64,000 nt of DNA. Source: Aquabacter cavernae. Its GTDB lineage: Bacteria > Pseudomonadota > Alphaproteobacteria > Rhizobiales > Xanthobacteraceae. The stretch lies in the NCBI RefSeq assembly GCF_003993795.1, contig NZ_RWKV01000003.1:62001-126000 (forward strand), read 5' to 3'. Below the pieces are notes generated by a model. The model was not told where the DNA came from, made no database searches, and saw nothing but the letters and a program-made list of their open reading frames with translations. Made by a program: the position numbers and the translations under genes. Position 1 is the first letter of the stretch, and each line of letters begins with the position of its first letter. Below, piece by piece: positions 8,815 to 18,797 of the stretch.

Positions 8815-9009
8815 AAGAAGGTCCTTGATCTTATGTTTTATTTTAATCTCGATTATATCGAGCGTAGTTCTTGGGAGAGAGTGCAGAGATGCCCTCTCCC
8901 CGGGTGCGTGCCTCTGATGACACCAATCCGGCGCGACACATTAAACGTGCCAAGTCGGTGGAGCTAGGGTCACTCAGAGAATCTGCGATGAAACGGCGCG
9001 TGCGGGGTT

Positions 9010-9948
9010 TCATTTCCTTCCGTGCCCGAATGATGCGCGCACCTCATTGGGCAGGAACAGGCTGCGCGCCTCCTGCACTTCCCGCGCGATGAAGTCCGCC
9101 GCCACCTGCACGCGGGCAAGGGTGCGGGTGTCGGAATGGGTGATGAGCCAGAAGGCCCGCGTCAGGCGCACCTCGTCGGCCAGAAGCGGCACCAGGTCCG
9201 GGTCCGCGTCGGCCATGAAGCCCGGCAGCACCGCCACCCCGGCCCCCGCCTTCACCGCCATGAACTGCGCCACCACGCTGGAACTCTTCACGCGCGGCCG
9301 CAGCTCGCGCGCCACCTGGGGCGTGTAGTCCAGCTCCGGCGCATAGAGCAGTTCGTCCACATAGGAAATGAAGGTGTGGCGCAGCAAAGCGGCCCGGTTC
9401 TCGATGGGGCCGTGCGTGTCCAGATAGGCGCGCGAGGCGTAAAGGCGAAGCTGGTAGTCGGTGAGCTTGCGGGCATGCAGGCGGCCTTGCTTGGGGCGGC
9501 TCAGGGAGATGGCGATATCCGCCTCGCGCTTCGTAAGGTTGAACAGGCGCGGCATGGCGAGGAACTGGATCTCCAGCGCCGGATGCTGGGCCGCGAGCCG
9601 CCCCAGGCGCGCGGCGAGGAAGGAGGTGCCGAACCCGTCCGGCGCGCCGATGCGCACCGTGCCGGAAACGCCGAGATCCGCCCCGCCAATCTCCTGCTGG
9701 GCGGCAGAGGCGAGCGTCTCCATGGCCTCGGCGGAGGCGAACAGGCGCTCGCCATGGGCGGTCAGCACATAACCCACCGGGTTCCGGTCGAACAGCTTCG
9801 CGCCCAATGTGGCTTCCAGCGCCACGATGCGCCGGCTGACCGTGGAATGCTCAACGCCCAGCTGCCGCGCCGCCAGGGTCAGCTTGCCCGCCCGCGCCAC
9901 CGCCAGGAAAAACCGCAGGTCGGACCACTCGAATTCGCCGGAGGGCAT
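9010..9948 (-). CDS. LysR-family transcriptional regulator of the mmsA locus
   Basis: A 312-residue regulator. An N-terminal winged helix-turn-helix (LTLAARQLGVEHSTVSRRI, residues 21-39) is followed by a periplasmic-binding-protein-like effector domain from about residue 90. The start at 9948 is preferred because it places the helix at the usual distance from the N-terminus. Upstream in-frame ATGs would add residues with no family counterpart. It is divergent from mmsA, with a TGCACA-N12-TGTGCA palindrome in between. It therefore probably controls the valine-degradation genes in response to a pathway intermediate; the effector is unknown. Confidence 0.93.
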   Translation of the reverse strand: MPSGEFEWSDLRFFLAVARAGKLTLAARQLGVEHSTVSRRIVALEATLGAKLFDRNPVGYVLTAHGERLFASAEAMETLASAAQQEIGGADLGVSGTVRIGAPDGFGTSFLAARLGRLAAQHPALEIQFLAMPRLFNLTKREADIAISLSRPKQGRLHARKLTDYQLRLYASRAYLDTHGPIENRAALLRHTFISYVDELLYAPELDYTPQVARELRPRVKSSSVVAQFMAVKAGAGVAVLPGFMADADPDLVPLLADEVRLTRAFWLITHSDTRTLARVQVAADFIAREVQEARSLFLPNEVRASFGHGRK

Positions 9949-9970
9949 GTGAAATTCCGCACAGTGGAGG

Positions 9971-9994
9971 TGCACAAATTTATCTGGATGTGCA
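9971..9994. promoter_or_regulatory. Candidate LysR-type operator
   Basis: TGCACA (9971-9976) and TGTGCA (9989-9994) form a dyad with a 12-base AT-rich centre in the gap between the lysR gene and mmsA, the arrangement expected for a LysR recognition site. Confidence 0.55.
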
Positions 9995-10051
9995 AAAAAC
10001 CATACGCCATTGTGCCGGCCAACTGAAAACAGGCTCCTAGGGAGACGCATC

Positions 10052-11548
10052 ATGCGCGAGATTGGTCATTTCATCGGCGGCAAGAACGTGCCCGGCACGT
10101 CCGGCCGCTATTCCGACGTCTGGCAGCCCATGACGGGCGAAGTGGTGGGCCGCGTTGCGCTCGCCTCCGCCGCCGAGATGCGCGCCGCCGTGGAGAACGC
10201 CAAGGCCGCCCAGATCGGCTGGGCCGCCACCAACCCGCAGCGCCGCGCCCGCGTGCTCATGAAGTTCCTGGAACTGGTGCAGCGCGACTATGACGCGCTG
10301 GCCGAGTTGCTGGCCCGCGAGCACGGCAAGACCATTCCCGACGCGAAGGGCGACATCCAGCGCGGCCTCGAAGTCATCGAGTTCGCCTGCGGCGTGCCGC
10401 ATCTGCTGAAGGGCGAGTTCACGGACGGCGCCGGTCCCAGCATCGACGTCTATTCCATGCGCCAGCCGCTGGGCGTGGTGGCGGGCATCACCCCGTTCAA
10501 CTTCCCGGCCATGATCCCCATGTGGAAGTTCGGCCCGGCCATCGCCTGCGGCAATTCCTTCATCCTCAAGCCCTCCGAGCGCGATCCGGGCGTGCCCATG
10601 CGCCTTGCGGAGCTGATGATGGAAGCGGGCCTTCCGGCCGGCGTGCTCAATGTGGTGAACGGCGACAAGGTGGCGGTGGACGCCATCCTGGACGATCCGG
10701 ACATCCAGGCGGTGGGCTTCGTGGGCTCGTCCAACATCGCCCAGTACATCTATTCCCGCGCCGCCGCGACGGGTAAGCGCTGCCAGGGCTTCGGCGGCGC
10801 CAAGAACCACATGATCATCATGCCCGACGCGGACATGGATCAGGCGGTGGACGCGCTCATCGGTGCCGGCTACGGCTCGGCGGGCGAGCGCTGCATGGCC
10901 ATCTCGGTGGCGGTGCCGGTGGGCGAGGCTGCGGCCGAGAAGCTCATCGAGAAGCTGGTGCCCCGCGTGGAGAGCCTCAAGATCGGCCCCTCCACCGACA
11001 TGACCGCCGATTTCGGCCCCCTCGTCACCCGCGAGGCGCTGGAGCGCGTCACCAATTACGTGGATATCGGCGTCCAGGAAGGCGCCAAGCTGCTGGTGGA
11101 CGGCCGCGGCTTCAAGCTCCAGGGCTATGAGAACGGCTTCTATCTGGGCGGCTGCCTGTTCGACCATGTGACGCCGGACATGCGCATCTACAAGGAAGAG
11201 ATCTTCGGGCCGGTCCTCGCCGTGGTGCGCGCCAAGGACTACAAGGAGGCGCTGCGCCTTCCCACCGAGCATGAATATGGCAACGGCGTCGCCATCTACA
11301 CCCGCGACGGCGATGCCGCCCGCGACTTCGCCTCCAAGGTGAATGTGGGCATGGTGGGCATCAACGTGCCGATCCCGGTTCCGATCGCCTACCACACGTT
11401 CGGCGGCTGGAAGCGCTCGGGCTTCGGCGACCTGAACCAACACGGCCCGGACGGCATCCGGTTCTACACCAAGACCAAGACCATCACCTCGCGCTGGCCC
11501 TCCGGCGTGAAGGAAGGCGCGGAGTTCGTCATCCCCACCATGGGTTGA
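10052..11548 (+). CDS. mmsA: CoA-acylating methylmalonate-semialdehyde dehydrogenase
   Basis: A 498-residue aldehyde dehydrogenase that oxidatively decarboxylates methylmalonate semialdehyde (and malonate semialdehyde) to propionyl- or acetyl-CoA, at the end of valine and thymine catabolism. Visible are GITPFNFPAMIPMWKF, characteristic of the MMSDH branch, and the catalytic Cys281 in GSAGERCMAIS. The start ATG at 10052 follows AGGGAGACGC. It heads a probable operon with an acyl-CoA dehydrogenase and mmsB, and is likely regulated by the divergent LysR protein. Confidence 0.96.
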   Translation: MREIGHFIGGKNVPGTSGRYSDVWQPMTGEVVGRVALASAAEMRAAVENAKAAQIGWAATNPQRRARVLMKFLELVQRDYDALAELLAREHGKTIPDAKGDIQRGLEVIEFACGVPHLLKGEFTDGAGPSIDVYSMRQPLGVVAGITPFNFPAMIPMWKFGPAIACGNSFILKPSERDPGVPMRLAELMMEAGLPAGVLNVVNGDKVAVDAILDDPDIQAVGFVGSSNIAQYIYSRAAATGKRCQGFGGAKNHMIIMPDADMDQAVDALIGAGYGSAGERCMAISVAVPVGEAAAEKLIEKLVPRVESLKIGPSTDMTADFGPLVTREALERVTNYVDIGVQEGAKLLVDGRGFKLQGYENGFYLGGCLFDHVTPDMRIYKEEIFGPVLAVVRAKDYKEALRLPTEHEYGNGVAIYTRDGDAARDFASKVNVGMVGINVPIPVPIAYHTFGGWKRSGFGDLNQHGPDGIRFYTKTKTITSRWPSGVKEGAEFVIPTMG

Positions 11549-11719
11549 CGCAAGTTCGCGTGGCCGGGCCGCCCGCAAGGGCGGCGCCGGTGCGCGCGGC
11601 TGTCTCTGCGGCGCACGGGGTTTGAGCCGCCGGTTCGGATAAGGATGAGCGGCGCTTAAGCCCAAGGTCGGCGGCTCCCCGCCGGCCGCCTCCTTCCTCC
11701 GTCCGATTGGCCCCCCGAC

Positions 11720-12862
11720 ATGTTCGAGCTGACCGAAGACCAGCGCGCCGTCCGCGAGATGGCGCAGGATTTCGCCCGCGAGCAGATCGCGCCCCACGCC
11801 TTGGAGTGGGACGAGAGCGAGCACTTCCCCATCCCCACCCTGAAGGCCGCCTCCGCGCTCGGCATGGGCGGCATCTATGTGCGCGAGGATTTCGGCGGCT
11901 CGGGCCTCGCCCGGCTGGATGCGGCCCTCATCTTCGAGGCGCTGGCCACCGGCTGTCCCGCCACCTCCGCCTATCTGTCCATCCACAACATGGTGGCGTG
12001 GATGATCGACAAGTTCGGCGACGACGCGCAGCGCGCGCGCTTCCTGCCGAAGCTGTGCAGCATGGATCTGGTGGGCGCCTATTGCCTCACCGAGCCCGGC
12101 TCCGGGTCGGACGCCGCAGCGCTCAAGACCCGGGCCGTGCGCGACGGCGACCATTATGTGCTGGACGGCCAGAAGCAGTTCATCTCCGGCGCCGGATCGG
12201 CCGACCTCTATGCGGTGATGGTGCGCACCGGCGGGCCGGGCCCCTCCGGCATCTCCACCGTGCTGGTGGAGGCGGGCACGCCCGGCCTCTCCTTCGGAGC
12301 CAATGAGAAGAAGATGGGCTGGAAGGTGCAGCCCACCCGCGCGGTCATCTTCGAGAATTGCCGGGTGCCGGTCGAGAACCGCCTGGGCGCGGAAGGCGAC
12401 GGGTTCAAGTTCGCCATGGCCGGGCTCGATGGCGGGCGGCTCAACATCGCCGCCTGCTCGCTGGGCGGCGCCCAGTCCGCCTTCGAGAAGGCGCTGACTT
12501 ACATGGGCGAGCGCAAGGCCTTCGGAAAGGCGCTGAACGAGTTCCAGGCGCTCCAGTTCCGCCTCGCGGACATGGAGACGAGCCTGGAGGTGGCCCGCAC
12601 CTTCCTGTGGCGCGCCGCCGCCGCTTTGGACCGGGCGGACCCGCAGGCGACGCGCCTGTGCGCCATGGCCAAGCGCCATGTGACGGATGCCGGCTTCGAT
12701 GTGGCCAACCAGGCGCTCCAGATGCATGGCGGCTACGGCTATCTGGCCGATTACGGGGTCGAGAAGATCGTCCGCGACCTGCGCGTGCACCAGATCCTCG
12801 AAGGCACCAACGAGATCATGCGCCTCATCATCTCGCGCGCGCTGGTGGCGCGCGCCAACTGA
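11720..12862 (+). CDS. Acyl-CoA dehydrogenase, probably isobutyryl-CoA dehydrogenase
   Basis: FAD-dependent enzyme of 380 residues with the family features YCLTEPGSGSDAAAL (substrate/FAD loop), GERKAFGKAL, and the C-terminal QMHGGYGYLADY and ILEGTNEIMR motifs. The catalytic Glu lies in ILEGTNEIM, as in short-chain and isobutyryl-CoA dehydrogenases. Its place between mmsA and mmsB suggests it converts isobutyryl-CoA to methacrylyl-CoA in valine breakdown. A 171-base gap separates it from mmsA, so it may also have its own promoter. Family sure, substrate inferred from context. Confidence 0.93.
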   Translation: MFELTEDQRAVREMAQDFAREQIAPHALEWDESEHFPIPTLKAASALGMGGIYVREDFGGSGLARLDAALIFEALATGCPATSAYLSIHNMVAWMIDKFGDDAQRARFLPKLCSMDLVGAYCLTEPGSGSDAAALKTRAVRDGDHYVLDGQKQFISGAGSADLYAVMVRTGGPGPSGISTVLVEAGTPGLSFGANEKKMGWKVQPTRAVIFENCRVPVENRLGAEGDGFKFAMAGLDGGRLNIAACSLGGAQSAFEKALTYMGERKAFGKALNEFQALQFRLADMETSLEVARTFLWRAAAALDRADPQATRLCAMAKRHVTDAGFDVANQALQMHGGYGYLADYGVEKIVRDLRVHQILEGTNEIMRLIISRALVARAN

Positions 12863-12886
12863 ACCACAACAGATAGGGAGGCCATC

Positions 12887-13771
12887 ATGGCCAGGATCGC
12901 ATTCATCGGGCTCGGCAATATGGGCGGCCCCATGGCGGGCAATCTCGCCAAGGCCGGCCACACGGTGACGGGCTTCGACCTTTCCCCCGCCGCCCTGGAC
13001 GCGGCCCGCGCGCGCGGCGTCAGCGTCGCCGCTGACGTTGCCGAGGCGGTCAAGGACGCGGAAGTGGTCATCACCATGCTGCCCAGCGGCAAGCATGTGG
13101 TGGCGGCGACGCAGGGCCTGTTCGCGGCGGCGCCCAAGGGCACGCTGTTCATCGACAGCTCCACCATCGACGTGGCCTCCGCCCGTGTCTTCCACGAGGC
13201 CGGCAAGACGGCTGGACACGAGACGGTGGATGCGCCGGTGTCCGGCGGCGTGGGCGGCGCGGAGGCGGGAACGCTCACCTTCATGTGCGGCGGCGCCCCC
13301 GAGACCTTCGCCAAGGCCGAGCCGCTGCTCGTGCTCATGGGCAAGAAGATCGTCCATTGCGGCGATGCGGGCGCCGGGCAGGCGGCCAAGATCTGCAACA
13401 ACATGATCCTCGGCATTTCCATGATCGGCGTGTGCGAGGCGTTCGTGCTGGGCGAGAAGCTCGGCCTGTCCCATCAGGCGCTCTATGACGTGGCGTCCAC
13501 GTCCTCGGGCCAGTGCTGGTCGCTCACCAGCTATTGCCCGGTTCCCGGCCCGCTGCCCGCGAGCCCCGCCAACCGGGGCTATGCGCCGGGCTTTGCCGCC
13601 GCCCTCATGCTGAAGGACCTCAAGCTTTCCCAGGAGGCCGCCGGCCAGGCGGGCGCCGCCACCGCGCTCGGCGCCGCGGCGTCCGACCTCTATGCCGCCT
13701 TCGAGGCGGACGGGAATGCGGGCAAGGACTTTTCCGGCATCATCGAGTGGATCCGCACCCGCGCGGGCTGA
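12887..13771 (+). CDS. mmsB: 3-hydroxyisobutyrate dehydrogenase
   Basis: A 294-residue NAD-dependent beta-hydroxyacid dehydrogenase that oxidises 3-hydroxyisobutyrate to methylmalonate semialdehyde, the substrate of MmsA. It has the N-terminal nucleotide-binding motif FIGLGNMGGPMAGNLAKAGH, the substrate motif DAPVSGGVGGAEAGTL, and the catalytic Lys in GAGQAAKICNNM. It starts 24 bases after the dehydrogenase gene and is followed by a strong terminator. The pathway's enoyl-CoA hydratase and 3-hydroxyisobutyryl-CoA hydrolase are not in this window. Confidence 0.96.
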   Translation: MARIAFIGLGNMGGPMAGNLAKAGHTVTGFDLSPAALDAARARGVSVAADVAEAVKDAEVVITMLPSGKHVVAATQGLFAAAPKGTLFIDSSTIDVASARVFHEAGKTAGHETVDAPVSGGVGGAEAGTLTFMCGGAPETFAKAEPLLVLMGKKIVHCGDAGAGQAAKICNNMILGISMIGVCEAFVLGEKLGLSHQALYDVASTSSGQCWSLTSYCPVPGPLPASPANRGYAPGFAAALMLKDLKLSQEAAGQAGAATALGAAASDLYAAFEADGNAGKDFSGIIEWIRTRAG

Positions 13772-13796
13772 TGGCGCCTGCCTGTTCTGAAAAAGA

Positions 13797-13832
13797 AAAA
13801 AGGCCCGGGAGGCTCGCCTCCCGGGCCTTTTT
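13797..13832. terminator. Strong bidirectional intrinsic terminator
   Basis: A perfect 16-bp stem, 13797-13812 with 13817-13832, has a CTCG loop, a GGCCCGGGAGG core, and A and T tracts at the two ends. It serves both mmsB (plus strand) and the antiporter gene (minus strand). Confidence 0.92.
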
Positions 13833-13855
13833 CATGTGGTGCCCCGGAAGGTGGC

Positions 13856-15301
13856 CTACAGGAAGTAGAGCCAGGTCAGCAGCGCGAAGCAGGGCAGCAG
13901 GAACACGCACGACCAGGCCATGTAGCCGAAGAAGCTCGGCATCTTCACGCCCCGGTGCCGGGCGATGGACAGCACCATGAAGTTCGGCGCGTTGCCGATA
14001 TAGGTCATGGCGCCCATGAACACCGCGCCCGCCGAGATGGCTTCCAGCGTCACCGCCAGGGGGCCCATGAGACGGGCCGGGTCGCCGCCCGCCAGATTGA
14101 AGAAGACGAGATAGGTGGGCGCATTGTCCAGGAAGGAGGACAGGGCGCCGGTCAGCCAGAAATACCAGACATTCACCGGTTCTCCGGTCTCGGTGGTGAC
14201 GAGATCCACCAGCGGGGAGAACGCCCCCGCCGGGCCTGCCCGCAGGATGGCGATGACCGGGATGATGGTGAGGAAGATGGCGGCGAACAGCTTCGCCACC
14301 TCCTTGATGGGCTCCCAGTCAAAGCCGTTGCGCTCGCGCACGAGGCGCGGGGTGATGGCCAGCGAGATGAAGGCGATGACGACGAGCAGCACGTCGCGGA
14401 TCAGCCATTGCAGCTCCACGGTCGTGCCGTAGATGCGGAAGCTGACGCCGGGCTTCCACAGCGCGCTGAACAGGATGGCGCCGATGATGCCGGCGAGTAG
14501 CGGGATGTTCTGGAGGCCGCGCACGCCGATGCTCTCGGTGTCCGGGGTCGGGTCCGGGCGGGCCGCGAGACCTTCCTTCGCGTAGAAGTAGCGATCGAGG
14601 AAATAGAACACCACCAGCAGGATGGAGGCGATCACCGCCGTATCGTGGAACAAATGGGTGGTGGTCCAGAAGAAGCTGACGCCCTTCAGGAAGCCGAGGA
14701 AGAGCGGCGGATCGCCCAGCGGCGTCAGCGAGCCGCCGATGTTCGACACCAGGAAAATGAAGAACACTACGGTGTGCACATTGTAGCGCCGGTTGTCGTT
14801 GGCGCGCAGCAGCGGGCGGATCAGCACCATGGAGGCGCCGGTGGTGCCGATCAGGCTCGCGATCACCGTCCCGAAGGCGAGAATGGCCGTATTGGTGGCC
14901 GGGCTGCCATGGATGTTGCCCACCACCAGAATGCCGCCGGACACCGTGAACAGTGCAAACAGCAGGATGATGAAGGGGATATATTCCAGCAGTGCCGTAT
15001 GGACCACCTCATGGGCGGTCAGGTCCGCACCCTGGGTGAGGGCGAAGGGCACCACGAAGGCCAGCCCCCAGAACAGGGCCACCTTGCCGTAATGATGATG
15101 CCAGAACCGGCTCGCCAGAAGCGGGAAGAGGGCGATGGACAGGAGCATGCCCGCGAAGGGGAGGGCCCAGAGAACCGAGAGCTCCGCCCCCGCGATGGCA
15201 ACGGCCCCCGGCACAGCCGCATGGGCGGCAGACACGGTCAGGAGCAGGCCCGACCCGACGGAGGCGCCGAGCCCGGCGCTCCTCATCCATCCATATGTCA
15301 C
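13856..15301 (-). CDS. Sodium:proton antiporter-like transporter (NhaD/CitMHS type)
   Basis: Predicted inner-membrane transporter of 481 residues with a signal-like first helix and about 12 further membrane segments. The conserved stretches GTTGASMVLIRPLL and SNIGGSLTPLGDPPLFLGF, and FLDNAPTYLVFFNLAGGD in the second half, identify the ion-transporter superfamily that includes NhaD and putative citrate/Na+ carriers. The physiological ion or substrate is not certain. ATG at 15301 is used; a second in-frame ATG lies 15 bases downstream. It is monocistronic and shares its terminator with mmsB. Confidence 0.85.
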   Translation of the reverse strand: MTYGWMRSAGLGASVGSGLLLTVSAAHAAVPGAVAIAGAELSVLWALPFAGMLLSIALFPLLASRFWHHHYGKVALFWGLAFVVPFALTQGADLTAHEVVHTALLEYIPFIILLFALFTVSGGILVVGNIHGSPATNTAILAFGTVIASLIGTTGASMVLIRPLLRANDNRRYNVHTVVFFIFLVSNIGGSLTPLGDPPLFLGFLKGVSFFWTTTHLFHDTAVIASILLVVFYFLDRYFYAKEGLAARPDPTPDTESIGVRGLQNIPLLAGIIGAILFSALWKPGVSFRIYGTTVELQWLIRDVLLVVIAFISLAITPRLVRERNGFDWEPIKEVAKLFAAIFLTIIPVIAILRAGPAGAFSPLVDLVTTETGEPVNVWYFWLTGALSSFLDNAPTYLVFFNLAGGDPARLMGPLAVTLEAISAGAVFMGAMTYIGNAPNFMVLSIARHRGVKMPSFFGYMAWSCVFLLPCFALLTWLYFL

Positions 15302-15390
15302 CCGGCGGCCCCCATTTCGTGATTTTTCTTTTTGATGGCTGATGGCGCCCCCCCTGGCAAGGCCGGGCGGGCCAAAAGCATGCGCGGCGG

Positions 15391-15420
15391 TTGACCCGTA
15401 CGCCGCTTTCTGTCCTAGAG
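15391..15420 (+). promoter_or_regulatory. Possible leuS promoter
   Basis: TTGACC (15391-15396) is followed after 18 bases by CTAGAG (15415-15420). It is a reasonable -35 with a weak -10, about 170 bases before leuS in the otherwise featureless gap 15302-15588. Confidence 0.35.
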
Positions 15421-15588
15421 TGCGCCCGGTTCACCGGGATGCGCGCCCGCGCGTCGGGGTGAACCGTGAGCCGCCCTTCGGATTTTTTGAACAGAGGCGG
15501 ATCTGCCGAAAGCGCTCCATCCCTTCTCGGGACGGCGCCACGGACGATCCATCCCTCGTCCCGGTGCCTTGGGACCCGCACGAGAACC

Positions 15589-18210
15589 ATGACCGCAGAC
15601 CGCTACAACGCCCGCGACGCCGAGCCCCGGTGGCAGAAGATCTGGCGCGAGCGCGGCATCTTCCGCGCCCGCAACGACGATCCGCGCCCGAAATTCTTCG
15701 TGATGGAGATGTTCCCCTATCCGTCGGGACGCATCCATATCGGCCATGGGCGCAATTATGTGATGGGCGACGTGCTGGCCCGCTACAAGAGGATGCGCGG
15801 CTTCAACGTGCTGCATCCCATGGGCTGGGACGCCTTCGGCCTTCCTGCGGAGAATGCCGCCATCGAGCGCGGCATCCATCCCAAGGAATGGACCTACCAA
15901 AACATCGCCTCCATGAAGGAGCAGCTCCAGCTGCTCGGCCTGTCGCTGGACTGGGACCGCGAGATCGCCACCTGCGACCCGTCCTATTATGCCGAGCAGC
16001 AGCGCATCTTCCTGGACTTCCTGGAGGCGGGCCTCGCCTATCGCAAGGAGAGCGAGGTCAATTGGGACCCGGTGGACAATACCGTGCTCGCCAACGAGCA
16101 GGTAATCGACGGGCGCGGCTGGCGCTCGGGCGCGGTGGTGGAGCGGCGCAAGCTCTCCCAATGGTTCCTGCGCATCACCGGCTTCGCCCAGGAGCTTCTG
16201 GACGCCATTGACGGCCTGGAGCGCTGGCCCGACCGCGTGCGCCTCATGCAGCGCAACTGGATCGGCCGCTCGGAAGGGCTGGAAGTCCTGTTCGAGCTGT
16301 CCAAGGCGAGCGCGAAGGCGGCGGGCAGCGAGACCCTGAAGGTCTATACGACGCGCCCCGACACCCTGTTCGGCGCGTCCTTCCTCGCCTTGTCGGCGGA
16401 CCACCCGCTCGCCCAGACGCTGGCGCGGGACAATGCGGCGCTCGCGAACTTCATTGCCGAGTGCAAGAAGGGCGGCACCTCCGCCGAGATCATCGAGACC
16501 CAGGAAAAGCAGGGCTACGATACCGGCCTGACCGTGGTCCATCCTTTGGATCCCACCCAGACGCTGCCGGTGTATGTGGCCAATTTCGTGCTCATGGACT
16601 ACGGCACGGGCGCCATTTTCGGCTGCCCGGCCCACGACCAGCGCGACCTGGACTTCGCCCGCAAATACCATCTGCCGGTGGTGCCCGTGGTGCTGCCGCC
16701 CGACACCGATCCCGGCAGCTTCGCCATCGGCGACGAGGCCTATGACGGCGAGGGCACGCTGTTCAATTCCCGCTTCCTGGACGGAATGAGCATTCCGGAC
16801 GCCAAGGAGGCGGTGGCCCGCCAGCTGGAGCGCTTCCGCATCGCCGAGGAGCCCCAGGCCGTGCGCCGGGTGAATTTCCGTCTGCGCGACTGGGGCATTT
16901 CCCGCCAGCGTTATTGGGGCTGCCCCATCCCGGTCATCCATTGCGCCGCCTGCGGCCCGGTGCCGGTGCCGCGCGACCAGCTTCCCGTGAAGCTGCCGGA
17001 CGACGTGACCTTCGACCGCCCCGGCAATCCGCTGGACCGCGCCACGGCGTGGCGCGACGTGCCGTGCCCGAAATGCGGTGCGCCGGCGCACCGCGAGACG
17101 GACACCATGGACACGTTCGTGGATTCGTCCTGGTACTTCCTGCGCTATGCCAGCGACAACACCGAGCGGCCTCTGGACAAGGGCGCGGTGGCCCATTGGC
17201 TGCCGGTGGACCAGTATATCGGCGGCATCGAGCACGCGATCCTGCATCTGCTCTATTCCCGCTTCTTCACGCGGGCGCTGAAGGCGTGCGGCCGGGTGGA
17301 TGTGACCGAGCCCTTCGCGGGCCTGTTCACCCAGGGCATGATCGTCCACGAGACCTATAAGGACCAGGCCGGCCGCTGGCTGTTCCCGGAGGAGGTGAAG
17401 CTCCTGGGCAACGGCAAGGCGGTGAAGGTGGACACGGGCGAGGACGTGGTGGTCGGCCCGCCGGAGAAGATGTCCAAGTCCAAGCGCAACGTGGTGCCGC
17501 CGGAAGTGGTGGCGGACACGTACGGCGTGGACTGTGCCCGCTGGTTCATGCTTTCCGACACCCCGCCCGAGCGCGACAGCGAATGGACCCAGGCGGGCAT
17601 CGAGGGCGCGTGGCGCTTCGTTCAGCGCGTCTGGCGCCTCGTCACCGAGGCGGTGGAACTGGGGGCGCCCGCCGATGCCCCGGCGCCTGCCGCCTTCGGC
17701 AAGGAAGCGACCGCGCTGCGCCGCGCCTCCCACGGCCTCGCCGCCACGGTGGCGGATGATGTGGAGCGCCTGCGCTTCAACGTGGCCGTGGCCCATGTGC
17801 ATGAATTCGCCAATGCGTTCGGGCAGGCCATCGCTGCCGCGCGCGCGGGCGGCACCGGGGACGGGCTCGACTTCGCCCTGCGCGAGGCCGCCGACATCCT
17901 GGCGCGGGTGGTGGGCCCCATGGTCCCCCATCTTGCGGAAGAGTGCTGGGGCGTGCTCGGCCATGACGGGCTCGCCGCGGAGGCCGCGTGGCCGGAAGCG
18001 GACCCCGCGCTGCTGAAGCGCGACACCATCACGCTGCCCATCCAGATCAACGGCCGCAAGCGCGACGACATTGAGGTGCCGCTGTCCGCCACGCCCGCCG
18101 AGGTTGAAGCGGCGGTGCTGGCCCTGGAAAGCATCCAGCGCGCTCTCGACGGGCGCCCGCCGAAGCGTATCATCGTGGTTCCACAGAGGATCGTGAATGT
18201 TGTCGCCTGA
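15589..18210 (+). CDS. leuS: Leucyl-tRNA synthetase
   Basis: Class I aminoacyl-tRNA synthetase of 873 residues that charges tRNA-Leu. The HIGH-type motif [15 protein letters not shown] is near residue 42 and the KMSKS loop is EKMSKSKRN near residue 626. The CP1 editing domain, with [12 protein letters not shown], lies between. The ATG at 15589 gives [19 protein letters not shown], the usual N-terminus; the open frame extends upstream without family support. It starts a conserved alphaproteobacterial operon with lptE and holA, overlapping lptE by 14 bases. Confidence 0.97.
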   Translation: MTADRYNARDAEPRWQKIWRERGIFRARNDDPRPKFFVMEMFPYPSGRIHIGHGRNYVMGDVLARYKRMRGFNVLHPMGWDAFGLPAENAAIERGIHPKEWTYQNIASMKEQLQLLGLSLDWDREIATCDPSYYAEQQRIFLDFLEAGLAYRKESEVNWDPVDNTVLANEQVIDGRGWRSGAVVERRKLSQWFLRITGFAQELLDAIDGLERWPDRVRLMQRNWIGRSEGLEVLFELSKASAKAAGSETLKVYTTRPDTLFGASFLALSADHPLAQTLARDNAALANFIAECKKGGTSAEIIETQEKQGYDTGLTVVHPLDPTQTLPVYVANFVLMDYGTGAIFGCPAHDQRDLDFARKYHLPVVPVVLPPDTDPGSFAIGDEAYDGEGTLFNSRFLDGMSIPDAKEAVARQLERFRIAEEPQAVRRVNFRLRDWGISRQRYWGCPIPVIHCAACGPVPVPRDQLPVKLPDDVTFDRPGNPLDRATAWRDVPCPKCGAPAHRETDTMDTFVDSSWYFLRYASDNTERPLDKGAVAHWLPVDQYIGGIEHAILHLLYSRFFTRALKACGRVDVTEPFAGLFTQGMIVHETYKDQAGRWLFPEEVKLLGNGKAVKVDTGEDVVVGPPEKMSKSKRNVVPPEVVADTYGVDCARWFMLSDTPPERDSEWTQAGIEGAWRFVQRVWRLVTEAVELGAPADAPAPAAFGKEATALRRASHGLAATVADDVERLRFNVAVAHVHEFANAFGQAIAAARAGGTGDGLDFALREAADILARVVGPMVPHLAEECWGVLGHDGLAAEAAWPEADPALLKRDTITLPIQINGRKRDDIEVPLSATPAEVEAAVLALESIQRALDGRPPKRIIVVPQRIVNVVA

Positions 18211-18757
18211 TCGCGCCGCGCCGCTCCCCCGCCTCCGCCTCGCCCGTGTCGCGCTCGTTTTCGCGCTGGCCGGGGCTCTGGGCGGCTGCTTCCAGCCCAT
18301 GTACGCCACCGGCACGCCGCAGGCGGGGCCGGGGCTGAAGGAGCAGCTGTCCAATATCGAGGTGGTGAAGATCGAGGGCGAACTCGGCAACGAGTTCCGC
18401 AACGACCTGATCTTCAATCTCACCGGCGGCGCGGGAAATCCGGCGGGTGCGCCCTACAAGCTCGTGATGAAGGTGAAGTCCACCTCCACCTACGCCATCG
18501 TGAACACCTCCTCGGGCCTGCCCGAGGCGAAGGTGGTGCGCGTCTCCAGCGACTGGGTGCTCCTGCGGGCGGGCGAAGAGGCCAAGGGGCCCGTCACCAA
18601 GGGTTCGGCGGCCTCCTCCGCCTCCATCGACGTGAGCCAGGAACGCTTCGCCAATTACAGCGCCACGCGCGACGCCGAGAGGCGCGCGGGCGGGACGCTG
18701 GCGGAGATGATCAAGGCCCAGCTGGCCGCCTATTTCGTGAAGCAGGCCGGAAGCTGA
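18197..18757 (+). CDS. lptE: LPS-assembly lipoprotein LptE
   Basis: A 186-residue outer-membrane lipoprotein that plugs the LptD barrel and helps deliver LPS to the cell surface. A signal peptide ending in the lipobox LGGC is followed by FQPMYATG, the standard start of mature alphaproteobacterial LptE. The rest ([10 protein letters not shown], a [17 protein letters not shown]-type beta segment, [20 protein letters not shown]) fits the family. Overlap with leuS and proximity to holA indicate co-transcription. Its sequence is weakly conserved, but position and lipobox make the call firm. Confidence 0.9.
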   Translation: MLSPDRAAPLPRLRLARVALVFALAGALGGCFQPMYATGTPQAGPGLKEQLSNIEVVKIEGELGNEFRNDLIFNLTGGAGNPAGAPYKLVMKVKSTSTYAIVNTSSGLPEAKVVRVSSDWVLLRAGEEAKGPVTKGSAASSASIDVSQERFANYSATRDAERRAGGTLAEMIKAQLAAYFVKQAGS

Positions 18758-18797
18758 TCCTTGCGGCGGGGCTCTTGGGCCCTGCCGGTCTCCTTGT

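Noticed and set aside
10037-13474. 1145-codon open frame antisense to mmsA, the acyl-CoA dehydrogenase and mmsB
   Set aside because: It spans three well-supported genes on the other strand and shows no protein-like motifs; third-position GC bias explains it.
15415-18423. About 1000-codon open frame antisense to leuS
   Set aside because: The sense strand encodes an intact leucyl-tRNA synthetase with all motifs; the antisense product is low-complexity.
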